A stretch of 25,686 nt of DNA, taken from contig DATLWR010000105.1 of the NCBI GenBank assembly GCA_035576205.1, positions 1 through 25,686 of the forward strand, given 5' to 3'. Below the pieces are notes generated by a model that had not been told where the DNA came from, did no database searches, and was given only the letters and a program-made list of their open reading frames with translations. Below, piece by piece: positions 14,409 through 21,450 of the stretch (position 1 is the first letter of the stretch; each line of letters begins with the position of its first letter). This stretch comes from DATLWR01 sp035576205 (GTDB taxonomy: Bacteria > Pseudomonadota > Zetaproteobacteria > Mariprofundales > Mariprofundaceae). The position numbers were made by a program, and so were the translations under genes.

Positions 14409-14867
14409 GTGCACTGCCCGTTCTGCAGCAACAGCGATACGCGGGTCATCGATTCGCGGCTGGCCGAGGAGGGGGCGACGGTTCGCCGCCGGCGCCTTTG
14501 CGAGGCATGTGGCAAGCGTTTCTCCACCTACGAGAGGGCCGAGCTGCGTCTGCCGCTAGTGGTCAAGAAGGATGGCACGCGGCAACCGTTCGACGTCGAG
14601 AAGCTGCGCGGCGGCCTGGCCAAGGCGCTGGAGAAGCGACCGGTATCGGCCGAACAGCTGGAGCACGGTGTCAATGCTGTGCTGAGAGCGGTGCAGGAGC
14701 TGGGTGAGTCGGAGATTCCATCGGCCACACTCGGTGCCTTTGTGATGGAGGAGCTCCGCAAACTCGACGGAGTGGCGTATGTGCGCTTTGCTTCGGTCTA
14801 TCGTGAGTTCAAGGACGTGGATGATTTCCTGGCTGCCGTGAAGGCGGTCGTGGTGAAAAAGGAGTAG
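14409..14867 (+). CDS. nrdR: Transcriptional repressor NrdR
   Basis: A 152-residue regulator of ribonucleotide reductase genes. The zinc ribbon has Cys3, Cys6, Cys31 and Cys34 (HCPFC and CEACG), with VIDSR and VRRRR between. An ATP-cone domain (about residues 48-138, LPLVVKKDG, FDVEKLRGGLAKAL) senses ATP/dATP. NrdR represses nrd operons by binding NrdR boxes; none was noticed in this window. The start GTG 14409 is preceded by AAGG. It follows glyA and precedes leuB by 3 nt, so it is cotranscribed with metabolic genes. Confidence 0.95.
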   Translation: MHCPFCSNSDTRVIDSRLAEEGATVRRRRLCEACGKRFSTYERAELRLPLVVKKDGTRQPFDVEKLRGGLAKALEKRPVSAEQLEHGVNAVLRAVQELGESEIPSATLGAFVMEELRKLDGVAYVRFASVYREFKDVDDFLAAVKAVVVKKE

Positions 14868-14870
14868 GGA

Positions 14871-15953
14871 ATGGCTGTGAAGATTGCTGTATTGCCCGGC
14901 GACGGTATCGGGCCCGAGATCGTGACCGAAGCGCTGAAGGTGCTGCAGGTACTGAACAAGCGTTTCGATCTCGGTGCAAGCTGGGAGGAAGCGGCGATCG
15001 GCGGCGTCGGATACGATGTGGCCGGCGATCCCTACCCGGAAGCGACGCAAAAGCTCGCGAAAGCATCGGATGCCGTACTGCTCGGTGCGGTCGGCGGGCC
15101 GAAGTGGGAGAAACTCGCCAAGCCGCTGCGTCCGGAAGCAGGCCTGCTGCGAATCCGCGAGGATCTCGGTCTGTTCGCCAACTACCGGCCGGCCAAGGTG
15201 CACGATCAGCTGATCGATGCCTCGACCCTGAAGCCGGAAGTGGTGCAGGGGGTCGATATCCTGGTAGTGCGCGAGCTGGTTTCCGGCATCTATTTCGGCA
15301 AGCCGCGCGGCATCGAGGAGCTGCCAAACGGCGAGAAGCGCGGTTACAACACCCTGGCCTATACCACTTCCGAGATCGAGCGCATTGCCCGCAAGGCCTT
15401 CGAAGCGGCGCGCCTGCGCAGTAACCGGGTCTGTTCGGTGGACAAGGCCAATGTTCTGGAGGCGACCGAGTACTGGCGCGAGGTGGTGACGCGCGTGCAT
15501 GCCCAGGAGTTCGCCGATGTCGAGCTGTCGCACATGTATGTCGACAACGCTTCCATGCAGCTGATCCGCAATCCGAAGCAGTTTGACGTCATCGTCACGA
15601 CCAATATGTTCGGCGACATCCTCTCCGACGAAGCGTCGATGCTGACCGGATCGATCGGCATGCTGCCGTCGGCATCGATCGGCGAGAAATATGCGCTCTA
15701 TGAGCCGATCCATGGGTCGGCGCCGGACATCGCCGGCCAGAACAAGGCGAATCCGCTGGCGACGATCCTGTCGGCAGCGATGATGCTGCGCTTTTCGCTG
15801 GGGCGCGCAGATCTCGCGGACAAGGTTGAAGCGGCGGTGGAGAAGGCGCTGGATGACGGTGTCCGGACTGGCGATCTCGGCAAGGGATCCTGCATGGTTT
15901 CATGTTCCGGTATGGGCGATGCAGTATGTGAGCGATTGGAGGCGTTGGCGTGA
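14871..15953 (+). CDS. leuB: 3-isopropylmalate dehydrogenase
   Basis: A 360-residue NAD-dependent enzyme that oxidatively decarboxylates 3-isopropylmalate in leucine synthesis. It begins KIAVLPGDGIGPEIV. Family marks are LGAVGGPKW, LRIREDLGLFANYRP, the substrate-specificity segment ELVSGIYFGKPRG, DKANVLEATEYWREV, the metal and substrate site NMFGDILSDEASMLTGSIGMLPSASIG, and the NAD site EPIHGSAPDIAGQNKANP. ATG 14871 has GGAG just upstream. Its stop overlaps the asd GTG by 4 nt. leuA/C/D are not in the window. Confidence 0.96.
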   Translation: MAVKIAVLPGDGIGPEIVTEALKVLQVLNKRFDLGASWEEAAIGGVGYDVAGDPYPEATQKLAKASDAVLLGAVGGPKWEKLAKPLRPEAGLLRIREDLGLFANYRPAKVHDQLIDASTLKPEVVQGVDILVVRELVSGIYFGKPRGIEELPNGEKRGYNTLAYTTSEIERIARKAFEAARLRSNRVCSVDKANVLEATEYWREVVTRVHAQEFADVELSHMYVDNASMQLIRNPKQFDVIVTTNMFGDILSDEASMLTGSIGMLPSASIGEKYALYEPIHGSAPDIAGQNKANPLATILSAAMMLRFSLGRADLADKVEAAVEKALDDGVRTGDLGKGSCMVSCSGMGDAVCERLEALA

Positions 15954-16984
15954 GTAAGGCATTTCTTCCGAAAAAAGATGGTTATCGCGTGGCTGTGGTC
16001 GGCGCGACCGGCGCGGTCGGCCAGACCATGCTGGAGATTCTCGAGGAGCGCAATTTCCCGGTCTCCGAGATCGTGCCTGTGGCCTCAAGCCGCAGTGCCG
16101 GCAGCAAGATCGAGTTCAAGGGGCGCGAATACGTCGTGCAGGATCTGGAGACCTTCGATCCGGCAGGGCTCGACATTGCACTGTTTTCGGCCGGTGGCGC
16201 CACCTCGAAACAACATGCGCCGCGTTTTGCAGCCGCGGGCTGCTATGTGATCGACAACTCCAGCGCCTGGCGCATGGATGTGGATGTTTGTCTGGTGGTG
16301 CCCGAAGTGAATCCGCACGCCCTGGAGATGGCTCGCAACAATCACATCATCGCTAACCCGAACTGCTCGACCATCCAGATGGTGGTGGCGCTGAAACCGC
16401 TGCACGATGCGGTACCGATCAAGCGTGTGGTGGTCTCCACCTACCAGGCGGTCAGCGGCGCCGGTGGCAGGGCTATCGAGGAGCTGGCCCGCCAGACCGG
16501 TCAGCTTCTGAATGCCCGCGAACCCGAAGTCGATGTGTTTCCGGCCCGTATCGCCTTCAACGTGATCCCGCAGATCGATGTTTTCCTGGATGACGGTTAC
16601 ACCAAGGAAGAGCGCAAGATGATGGACGAGACCCGCAAGATCATGGAGGCGGATATCGCCGTGACCGCTACCACCGTGCGCGTGCCGGTCTTCTACGGTC
16701 ATTCGGAGTCGGTCAACGTGACCTTCGATGGGGCGATGAACGCCGAGCAGGCTCGGAATATCCTTGCTGATGCCGAAGGGATTTGCGTTGTCGATGATCC
16801 GAAGAGCGGCGATTATCCGATGCCGTCGGAGGCTGCTGGCTCCGATCCGGTATGGGTCGGACGTATCCGCGACGATAAATCTTGCCCCAATTCCTTGCAT
16901 TTATGGATTGTCGCTGATAATGTACGTAAAGGTGCGGCCCTAAATGCCGTGCAGATAGCAGAAATTCTGACTCGCCAAACCTGA
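15950..16984 (+). CDS. asd: Aspartate-semialdehyde dehydrogenase
   Basis: A 344-residue NADPH-dependent enzyme making aspartate-semialdehyde for lysine/diaminopimelate, threonine and methionine. The N-terminal dinucleotide fold has VAVVGATGAVGQTMLEIL. The catalytic cysteine is Cys139 in NPNCSTIQMV. YQAVSGAGG and VRVPVFYGHSESVNV carry substrate-binding residues. The start GTG sits in GTGA overlapping the leuB stop, so translation is coupled. The 3' end is A/T-richer than its surroundings and holds a candidate promoter for fimV. Order leuB-asd-fimV-truA matches pseudomonad-like genomes. Confidence 0.96.
   Translation: MSKAFLPKKDGYRVAVVGATGAVGQTMLEILEERNFPVSEIVPVASSRSAGSKIEFKGREYVVQDLETFDPAGLDIALFSAGGATSKQHAPRFAAAGCYVIDNSSAWRMDVDVCLVVPEVNPHALEMARNNHIIANPNCSTIQMVVALKPLHDAVPIKRVVVSTYQAVSGAGGRAIEELARQTGQLLNAREPEVDVFPARIAFNVIPQIDVFLDDGYTKEERKMMDETRKIMEADIAVTATTVRVPVFYGHSESVNVTFDGAMNAEQARNILADAEGICVVDDPKSGDYPMPSEAAGSDPVWVGRIRDDKSCPNSLHLWIVADNVRKGAALNAVQIAEILTRQT
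16895..16923 (+). promoter_or_regulatory. Candidate fimV promoter inside the asd 3' end
   Basis: TTGCAT (16895-16900), 17-nt spacer, TAATGT (16918-16923), within an A/T-rich patch in otherwise GC-rich coding sequence. It lies about 90 nt before the fimV ATG, which has a strong GAGGAGGGAG ribosome-binding site. It could let fimV be expressed apart from leuB-asd. Confidence 0.4.
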
Positions 16985-17011
16985 CCGTAGGCGGGCTCAG
17001 AGGAGGGAGCA

Positions 17012-19915
17012 ATGCTTCAGCATTTGGCGCGTTTGATATTGGCGGTGGCGGTCTGGGGTTTTTCCACCGGAATCGCGCAGGCCGTATCGCTAGGCAAAAT
17101 CGAGGTCACGAGCAGTCTCGGCGAACCCTTCTATGCCGAAGTGCCGCTGATGGTTGATGCCGGCGAGAACCTTTCCTCGGTGCAGGTCGGAATCGCGACC
17201 GGCGACGACTATCGCATTCTCGAGGTCTATCGCGACCCTGCTCTGAACGCGATCCGCGTCGAGCTTACCAGCGACAGTCGCGGCACCCGCATCGAGATGA
17301 AGTCCAAAGGCACCATCGATGCGCCGTTCTTCAATCTGGTGCTGAAGGTTCAGTACGATCGCGCCACCCAGTTCAAGAAATTCCCGATTTTCCTGGATCT
17401 GCCGAAGGCGGCCCGTGCACCGGCCGCCGCCAAGCCGTTGCCGACCGTCAAGGCGGTGGAAGGCATGGCTCCGGCTGTCGAAGCCGCACCGGCGGTCGAG
17501 GCGCCGGCGACGATGGCGACGACCACTGTCCAGCCTGAAGCGCAGCCTGCCACGCCGGCGGGCTTTCAGCCGTTTGACGGCTGGGCACGTATCGGCCGAT
17601 ATGGCCCGATGGTTTACGGCGACACGATTACGACCGTGGCCGAGCGCCTGCGTATCGATGATCGCTTTAGCCGCCAGCAGGTTATGGTGGCACTGTTCGA
17701 AAAGAACCGTCAGAAGTTTGACCAGGATAACATCAACCTGATCAAGGCAGGGACCTATCTGGATGTCCCGACGGCTGCCGAGGTCAGCCGCATCTCCCCG
17801 GCAGATGCGCGGCAGGTCATTGCCGATAACGAGAAGCGTTGGAAGGAACTGACCAAGCAGCCGCACTATGCCGCGATTGAGGAGGCGCAGCGCACGCGTT
17901 ACAGCAAGCGCATCCGTATCGGCGAACAGGCGAGTGGCTCGGCCGCTGCTCCGATGGCAGGTGAAGCTCAGGCACAGCCGGCGGCAACCACTGGAGCTAT
18001 GGCTCCGACTACCGCAGCTGTTCCCGCCGTAGCCGCGCAAGCCACGGCGGAAGCCGAGCAGGCCAAAACGCAGATCGAGCAGCTGAACCAGCAGAATCAG
18101 GAGCTGCAGGCCAAACTGGCCGAGAGCGAAAAGAAGATCAGCGAACTGTCCGCCAGCCAGGCTGCTGCGCCGCAGGCTGATGCGGCTGCTGCCGCCCAGG
18201 AGCAGGCCAGGAAGAAACTGGAGCTGCAGGTGGCTCGCCTGCAGGCGGAACTCGACCAGGCACGCGATCAGGCCAAGACGGCCGAAGCGCCGTCAGTTGG
18301 CTGGCTGACCTGGGTGCTCGGTGGCGTGATCATCGTACTGCTGGGTGCCATGGCTTTCCTGCTGCGTCGCGAACCGAAGCATCCGGCCATGATGGATGAG
18401 GAGGCTGTCCCACCTTCCCCTTTTGATCGTCGTTCGGTTTCTGCCGAACCGTCACCGGCGGCAGAGGAGGTTCCGGAGATCGATGTCGAGGAAGCTGATA
18501 TCGAAGCCGCTGCAAGTGGCATCGATTTCGGCGAATCGACCATGCGGATCAGCCCGGAAGAGGCAGGCGAATACAGCAATTCGATTCCTGATCTGACCGA
18601 CGAAGACACCTCGGAGATGGAGGCATTCCAGGAAGAGGTCGAAGAGGAACCGGATCCGAATGTCGACTATCTTTCTGAAGCCGACGTTTACCTGCGCTAC
18701 GGCATGGAGGACGAAGCGCTGCAACAGGCCCGCATGGCGCTGAAGCAGAACCAGTTCAATCCCGAAGCGCACATCAAGATGGCGCAGATCCAGCGCCAGA
18801 AAGGCGACGAGCAGGCATTCGAGGCGACCATCAGTACGGCTTCCGGCCTGCTGACCGGCGATGCGCTGGCCAGTTTCAATGATGCTGTTGCCGAAATGCA
18901 GACTGGCGAGGCCGAAGCGACTTCGCTGGAAGACACTATGCCGCCTACCGAGGCCGCGGATCTGATCGGCGAGGATGCCGAACGTTCGGCTGGCGAGGCT
19001 GGCATCGATCTGGAGAGCACTCTTTCCGAGCTCGACAATATCGATTTCGGTGACATGGGCGCAGCCGAGACCGAAACCGTCGTGGAAGAGGAACCGCTTG
19101 CCCAAGCCGCGCCGGAGGCAGCGGAAGACCTTTCCTTCGACCTGTCGGATGTCGACATGGGTGGGGAAGAGGCTTCGGTCGAGGAAGTTGTCGGCAAGAC
19201 TCCGGAGACGACTAGCGGCGGACTGGATTTCGATCTTTCGGATATCGAAATGCCGGAGTCGGCCAAGCCGGCGCCAAAGGAGATCGCCCCCGAGGTGATG
19301 ACGGCTGATCTGGACAAGACCGTGGCGATCGACTGGTCGCAGGACACCTCCATCGATTCCGGTGAGATGCTCATTACCGGTGAAAGTGGCGCCACCGATA
19401 TGTTCGAGGAGGAATCAGGCGGGGTCGAAGAGGAAGCTGCCGAATTCGCTGCGGCCGAAGAGACTGAAGAGCCGGCCGGCATGGGTGAGCTTGATTTCGA
19501 TCTGGAAACGCTTGGTGAGGAACCGACCGAAGAGGAGTCGGTTGCCGAAATCGAGACACCGACCGTCACGCCGGAATCGGATGACAGCGTCACGACGCTG
19601 GATCTGGATGCCGGCGACCTTGATGCGGGAGTCGACCTGTCGGAAATCGAGGTCGAGGCGGCGGATGATTTTACCAGTACGATCCGTACTTCGCTGGATG
19701 CTGTGTCTGAATCCGAGGTCGATTTTACCGCCACCGGCGAACACGATCTGCGCATGACCGAAGAGGCGGCACGTTCCGGCAAGAAGGGCAAGGAGAGCTC
19801 CGATGAGGGAATGCTCGATCTTGATTTCGGTTCGGACGACGCGGATGCAACCCAGCAGCTCGAGGATCTGCTGAGCGAATTCTCCGACGAAGAAGAGAAG
19901 AAGAAGGACAAGTAA
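17012..19915 (+). CDS. fimV: FimV-like pilus/polarity assembly protein
   Basis: A 967-residue inner-membrane hub protein. A signal peptide ends at about residue 25 (GIAQA), followed by the FimV N-terminal domain (LGKIEVTSSLGEPFYAEVPL). A LysM-like peptidoglycan-binding region (about 195-255, MVYGDTITTVAERL, LFEKNRQKF, NINLIKAGTYL), a Gln/Glu coiled coil (about 350-425), and one membrane helix (about 429-451) follow. The cytoplasmic part is very acidic, with a TPR-like segment at about 549-616 (YLSEADVYLRYGMEDEALQQARMAL) and a repeated LDFDLSDI-type motif. FimV in Pseudomonas supports type IV pili, type II secretion and cell polarity. Here length and layout are typical. The C-terminus ends TQQLEDLLSEFSDEEE, which may correspond to the FimV C-terminal domain. 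Confidence 0.9.
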   Translation: MLQHLARLILAVAVWGFSTGIAQAVSLGKIEVTSSLGEPFYAEVPLMVDAGENLSSVQVGIATGDDYRILEVYRDPALNAIRVELTSDSRGTRIEMKSKGTIDAPFFNLVLKVQYDRATQFKKFPIFLDLPKAARAPAAAKPLPTVKAVEGMAPAVEAAPAVEAPATMATTTVQPEAQPATPAGFQPFDGWARIGRYGPMVYGDTITTVAERLRIDDRFSRQQVMVALFEKNRQKFDQDNINLIKAGTYLDVPTAAEVSRISPADARQVIADNEKRWKELTKQPHYAAIEEAQRTRYSKRIRIGEQASGSAAAPMAGEAQAQPAATTGAMAPTTAAVPAVAAQATAEAEQAKTQIEQLNQQNQELQAKLAESEKKISELSASQAAAPQADAAAAAQEQARKKLELQVARLQAELDQARDQAKTAEAPSVGWLTWVLGGVIIVLLGAMAFLLRREPKHPAMMDEEAVPPSPFDRRSVSAEPSPAAEEVPEIDVEEADIEAAASGIDFGESTMRISPEEAGEYSNSIPDLTDEDTSEMEAFQEEVEEEPDPNVDYLSEADVYLRYGMEDEALQQARMALKQNQFNPEAHIKMAQIQRQKGDEQAFEATISTASGLLTGDALASFNDAVAEMQTGEAEATSLEDTMPPTEAADLIGEDAERSAGEAGIDLESTLSELDNIDFGDMGAAETETVVEEEPLAQAAPEAAEDLSFDLSDVDMGGEEASVEEVVGKTPETTSGGLDFDLSDIEMPESAKPAPKEIAPEVMTADLDKTVAIDWSQDTSIDSGEMLITGESGATDMFEEESGGVEEEAAEFAAAEETEEPAGMGELDFDLETLGEEPTEEESVAEIETPTVTPESDDSVTTLDLDAGDLDAGVDLSEIEVEAADDFTSTIRTSLDAVSESEVDFTATGEHDLRMTEEAARSGKKGKESSDEGMLDLDFGSDDADATQQLEDLLSEFSDEEEKKKDK

Positions 19916-19923
19916 TCCTTTAC

Positions 19924-19948
19924 CCTGGCTTGCAGCTCCGCTGCCAGG
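19924..19948 (+). promoter_or_regulatory. Hairpin abutting the start of the EcfT-like gene
   Basis: CCTGGC (19924-19929) pairs with GCCAGG (19943-19948), which touches the ATG at 19949. The right arm contains the only Shine-Dalgarno-like bases (CAGG), so the hairpin would cover the ribosome-binding site. An alternative inner GCAG/CTGC pairing is also possible. No T-run follows, so it is not a terminator. It may lower expression of the downstream gene relative to fimV. Confidence 0.4.
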
Positions 19949-20647
19949 ATGAGTACGGATACAGTCGTGCATGCATTGTTCTATGACAGTCATCCGCTGA
20001 GCCGGCTGTTGCTGGGCATGGCCGTTGTAGTTCTGCTTGCGAGCGGTTCGGTGGCGATATTGCTTGCGGTTTCCGGTGCCATGGTGGTCATGATCGACGG
20101 TGGCTGGCGCAATGTTCGTCGCTCTCTGGCCGTGCTGCGCTGGCTGATCGTACCGATTATCCTGCTGCATCTGCTGTTGACGGGAGGCGAACGTCTGTGG
20201 CCGCAATCCGGCCTGCCTTTGAGTCTGGATGGACTTCGGACTGGCGCGATCCTTAGCCTTAACCTGCTGACCTTCTATATTGTGGCGATGCTGTTTTCCC
20301 GCCTGTGGCGACAGGAGGAGCTGCTGGCATACGCATCGAAAATTCCTCTCGCGGGTCGACGGATGTTCCCCTACCTGTTGGCCATGCCGGCGGTACGCGG
20401 CGCCGTACAGGGGGCGCTACAGGGATACAGGCGGCAGTTCGATCTCCGCCGGGCATGGAGCCAGTCGGGCGTTCTGCTGGCGTCCATGCTGCGGCATATG
20501 TCCGACGTTTCCATTGTCTGTTCGCAGATTGTCTGGCTTCGCTGGCATGCAGTCTTGTCAGCACCACGGAAGCAGTGGTCGTTGCGGGCCGACATGCCTG
20601 TGGTGGTACTGGCAATCGCCCTGTTGGGAGGCGCATGGCTGAAATGA
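19949..20647 (+). CDS. CbiQ/EcfT-like membrane protein
   Basis: A 232-residue inner-membrane protein with four or five hydrophobic stretches (about residues 19-52, 64-77, 100-116 and the C-terminal end). The layout resembles the transmembrane (T) subunit of energy-coupling-factor transporters: DSHPLSRLLL at the start, a LLLTGGERLWP segment, PLSLDGLRTGAILSLNLLTFYIVAMLFSRL-type helices, then a cytoplasmic coupling region with an RRAW run. EcfT partners with two ATPases and a substrate-binding S subunit, but none of those is encoded nearby. It sits between fimV and truA and overlaps truA by 13 nt. The assignment is by resemblance only. Confidence 0.5.
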   Translation: MSTDTVVHALFYDSHPLSRLLLGMAVVVLLASGSVAILLAVSGAMVVMIDGGWRNVRRSLAVLRWLIVPIILLHLLLTGGERLWPQSGLPLSLDGLRTGAILSLNLLTFYIVAMLFSRLWRQEELLAYASKIPLAGRRMFPYLLAMPAVRGAVQGALQGYRRQFDLRRAWSQSGVLLASMLRHMSDVSIVCSQIVWLRWHAVLSAPRKQWSLRADMPVVVLAIALLGGAWLK

Positions 20648-21450
20648 ACCCGGACAGGCAACGTATCGCGCTGGTACTGGAATTCGACGGCAGTCCATTC
20701 AGCGGCTGGCAGCAGCAGGACAATGCGGCAAGTGTCCAGGATGTGCTGCAGCAGGCATTGGCACGGATCGAGGGGCATGAGGTCCAAGCCGTGGCGGCGG
20801 GGCGTACGGACGCGGGTGTGCATGCCGAGGCCATGCTGGTGCATGCGGATGTGAGTAGCGCACGCTGGCAGCGTTCGCCGATGGCCTATGTGCATGGCTT
20901 GAACAGCCAGTTGCCGGGATCGGTGCGCGCGGTAGCCGTGCGTGCCGTGGCACCGTACTTTCACGCGCGCTTCGATTGCAGGGAACGAGCCTACACTTAT
21001 CGAATCTGGAACCGGACGACTGCCTCGGCACTGCATGCCTGGCGCCACTGGTGGATGCCGCGCCTGCTGGATGAAGCTCGGATGCGGGAGGCGGCTGCCT
21101 TCGCCAGGGGGAAACAGGACTTCAGCGCGCTACGCGCCGCCGGATGCCAGGCTTCGGGGGCGGTACGCACGATCCGGGAGCTGTCGATATGGCGCGACGG
21201 TTTCGTTGTCGGGATCGACGTCAGGGCTGACGCATTTCTCTATCACATGGTGCGGAATCTGGTCGGGAACCTGGTGGATGTCGGGATTGGCCGCACATCA
21301 GCGGACGATTTCGCCCGCCTGCTCGAGGGCGGCGATCGCAGCAAGGGGGGGGCGACCGCACCCGCCCACGGTCTCTATTTCACCGATGCCGTATACGACG
21401 ATTTTTCCGCGCGTTCGCTGTTGGCAATTCCGGGAGACAGTCGCGGCTAG
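20635..21450 (+). CDS. truA: tRNA pseudouridine(38-40) synthase
   Basis: A 271-residue enzyme that isomerises uridines 38-40 in the anticodon stem of many tRNAs. It begins RIALVLEFDGSPFSGWQQQ, and the catalytic aspartate is Asp59 in GRTDAGVHAEAML. Further marks are FHARFDCRERAYTYRIWN, FSALRAAGCQ, and DAFLYHMVRNLVGNLVDVG near the C-terminus. ATG 20635 follows GGGAGG very closely (3 nt); ATG 20644 is an alternative at 12-nt spacing. Its start lies inside the end of the EcfT-like gene. Its TAG forms the CTAG shared with the stop of the convergent kinase gene. Confidence 0.95.
   Translation: MAEMNPDRQRIALVLEFDGSPFSGWQQQDNAASVQDVLQQALARIEGHEVQAVAAGRTDAGVHAEAMLVHADVSSARWQRSPMAYVHGLNSQLPGSVRAVAVRAVAPYFHARFDCRERAYTYRIWNRTTASALHAWRHWWMPRLLDEARMREAAAFARGKQDFSALRAAGCQASGAVRTIRELSIWRDGFVVGIDVRADAFLYHMVRNLVGNLVDVGIGRTSADDFARLLEGGDRSKGGATAPAHGLYFTDAVYDDFSARSLLAIPGDSRG

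Noticed and set aside
18697..19911. 404-residue serine-rich open frame opposite fimV
   Set aside because: It is the complement of GAx-rich acidic codons in fimV, which read as serine on the other strand. It has no ribosome-binding site or family resemblance.
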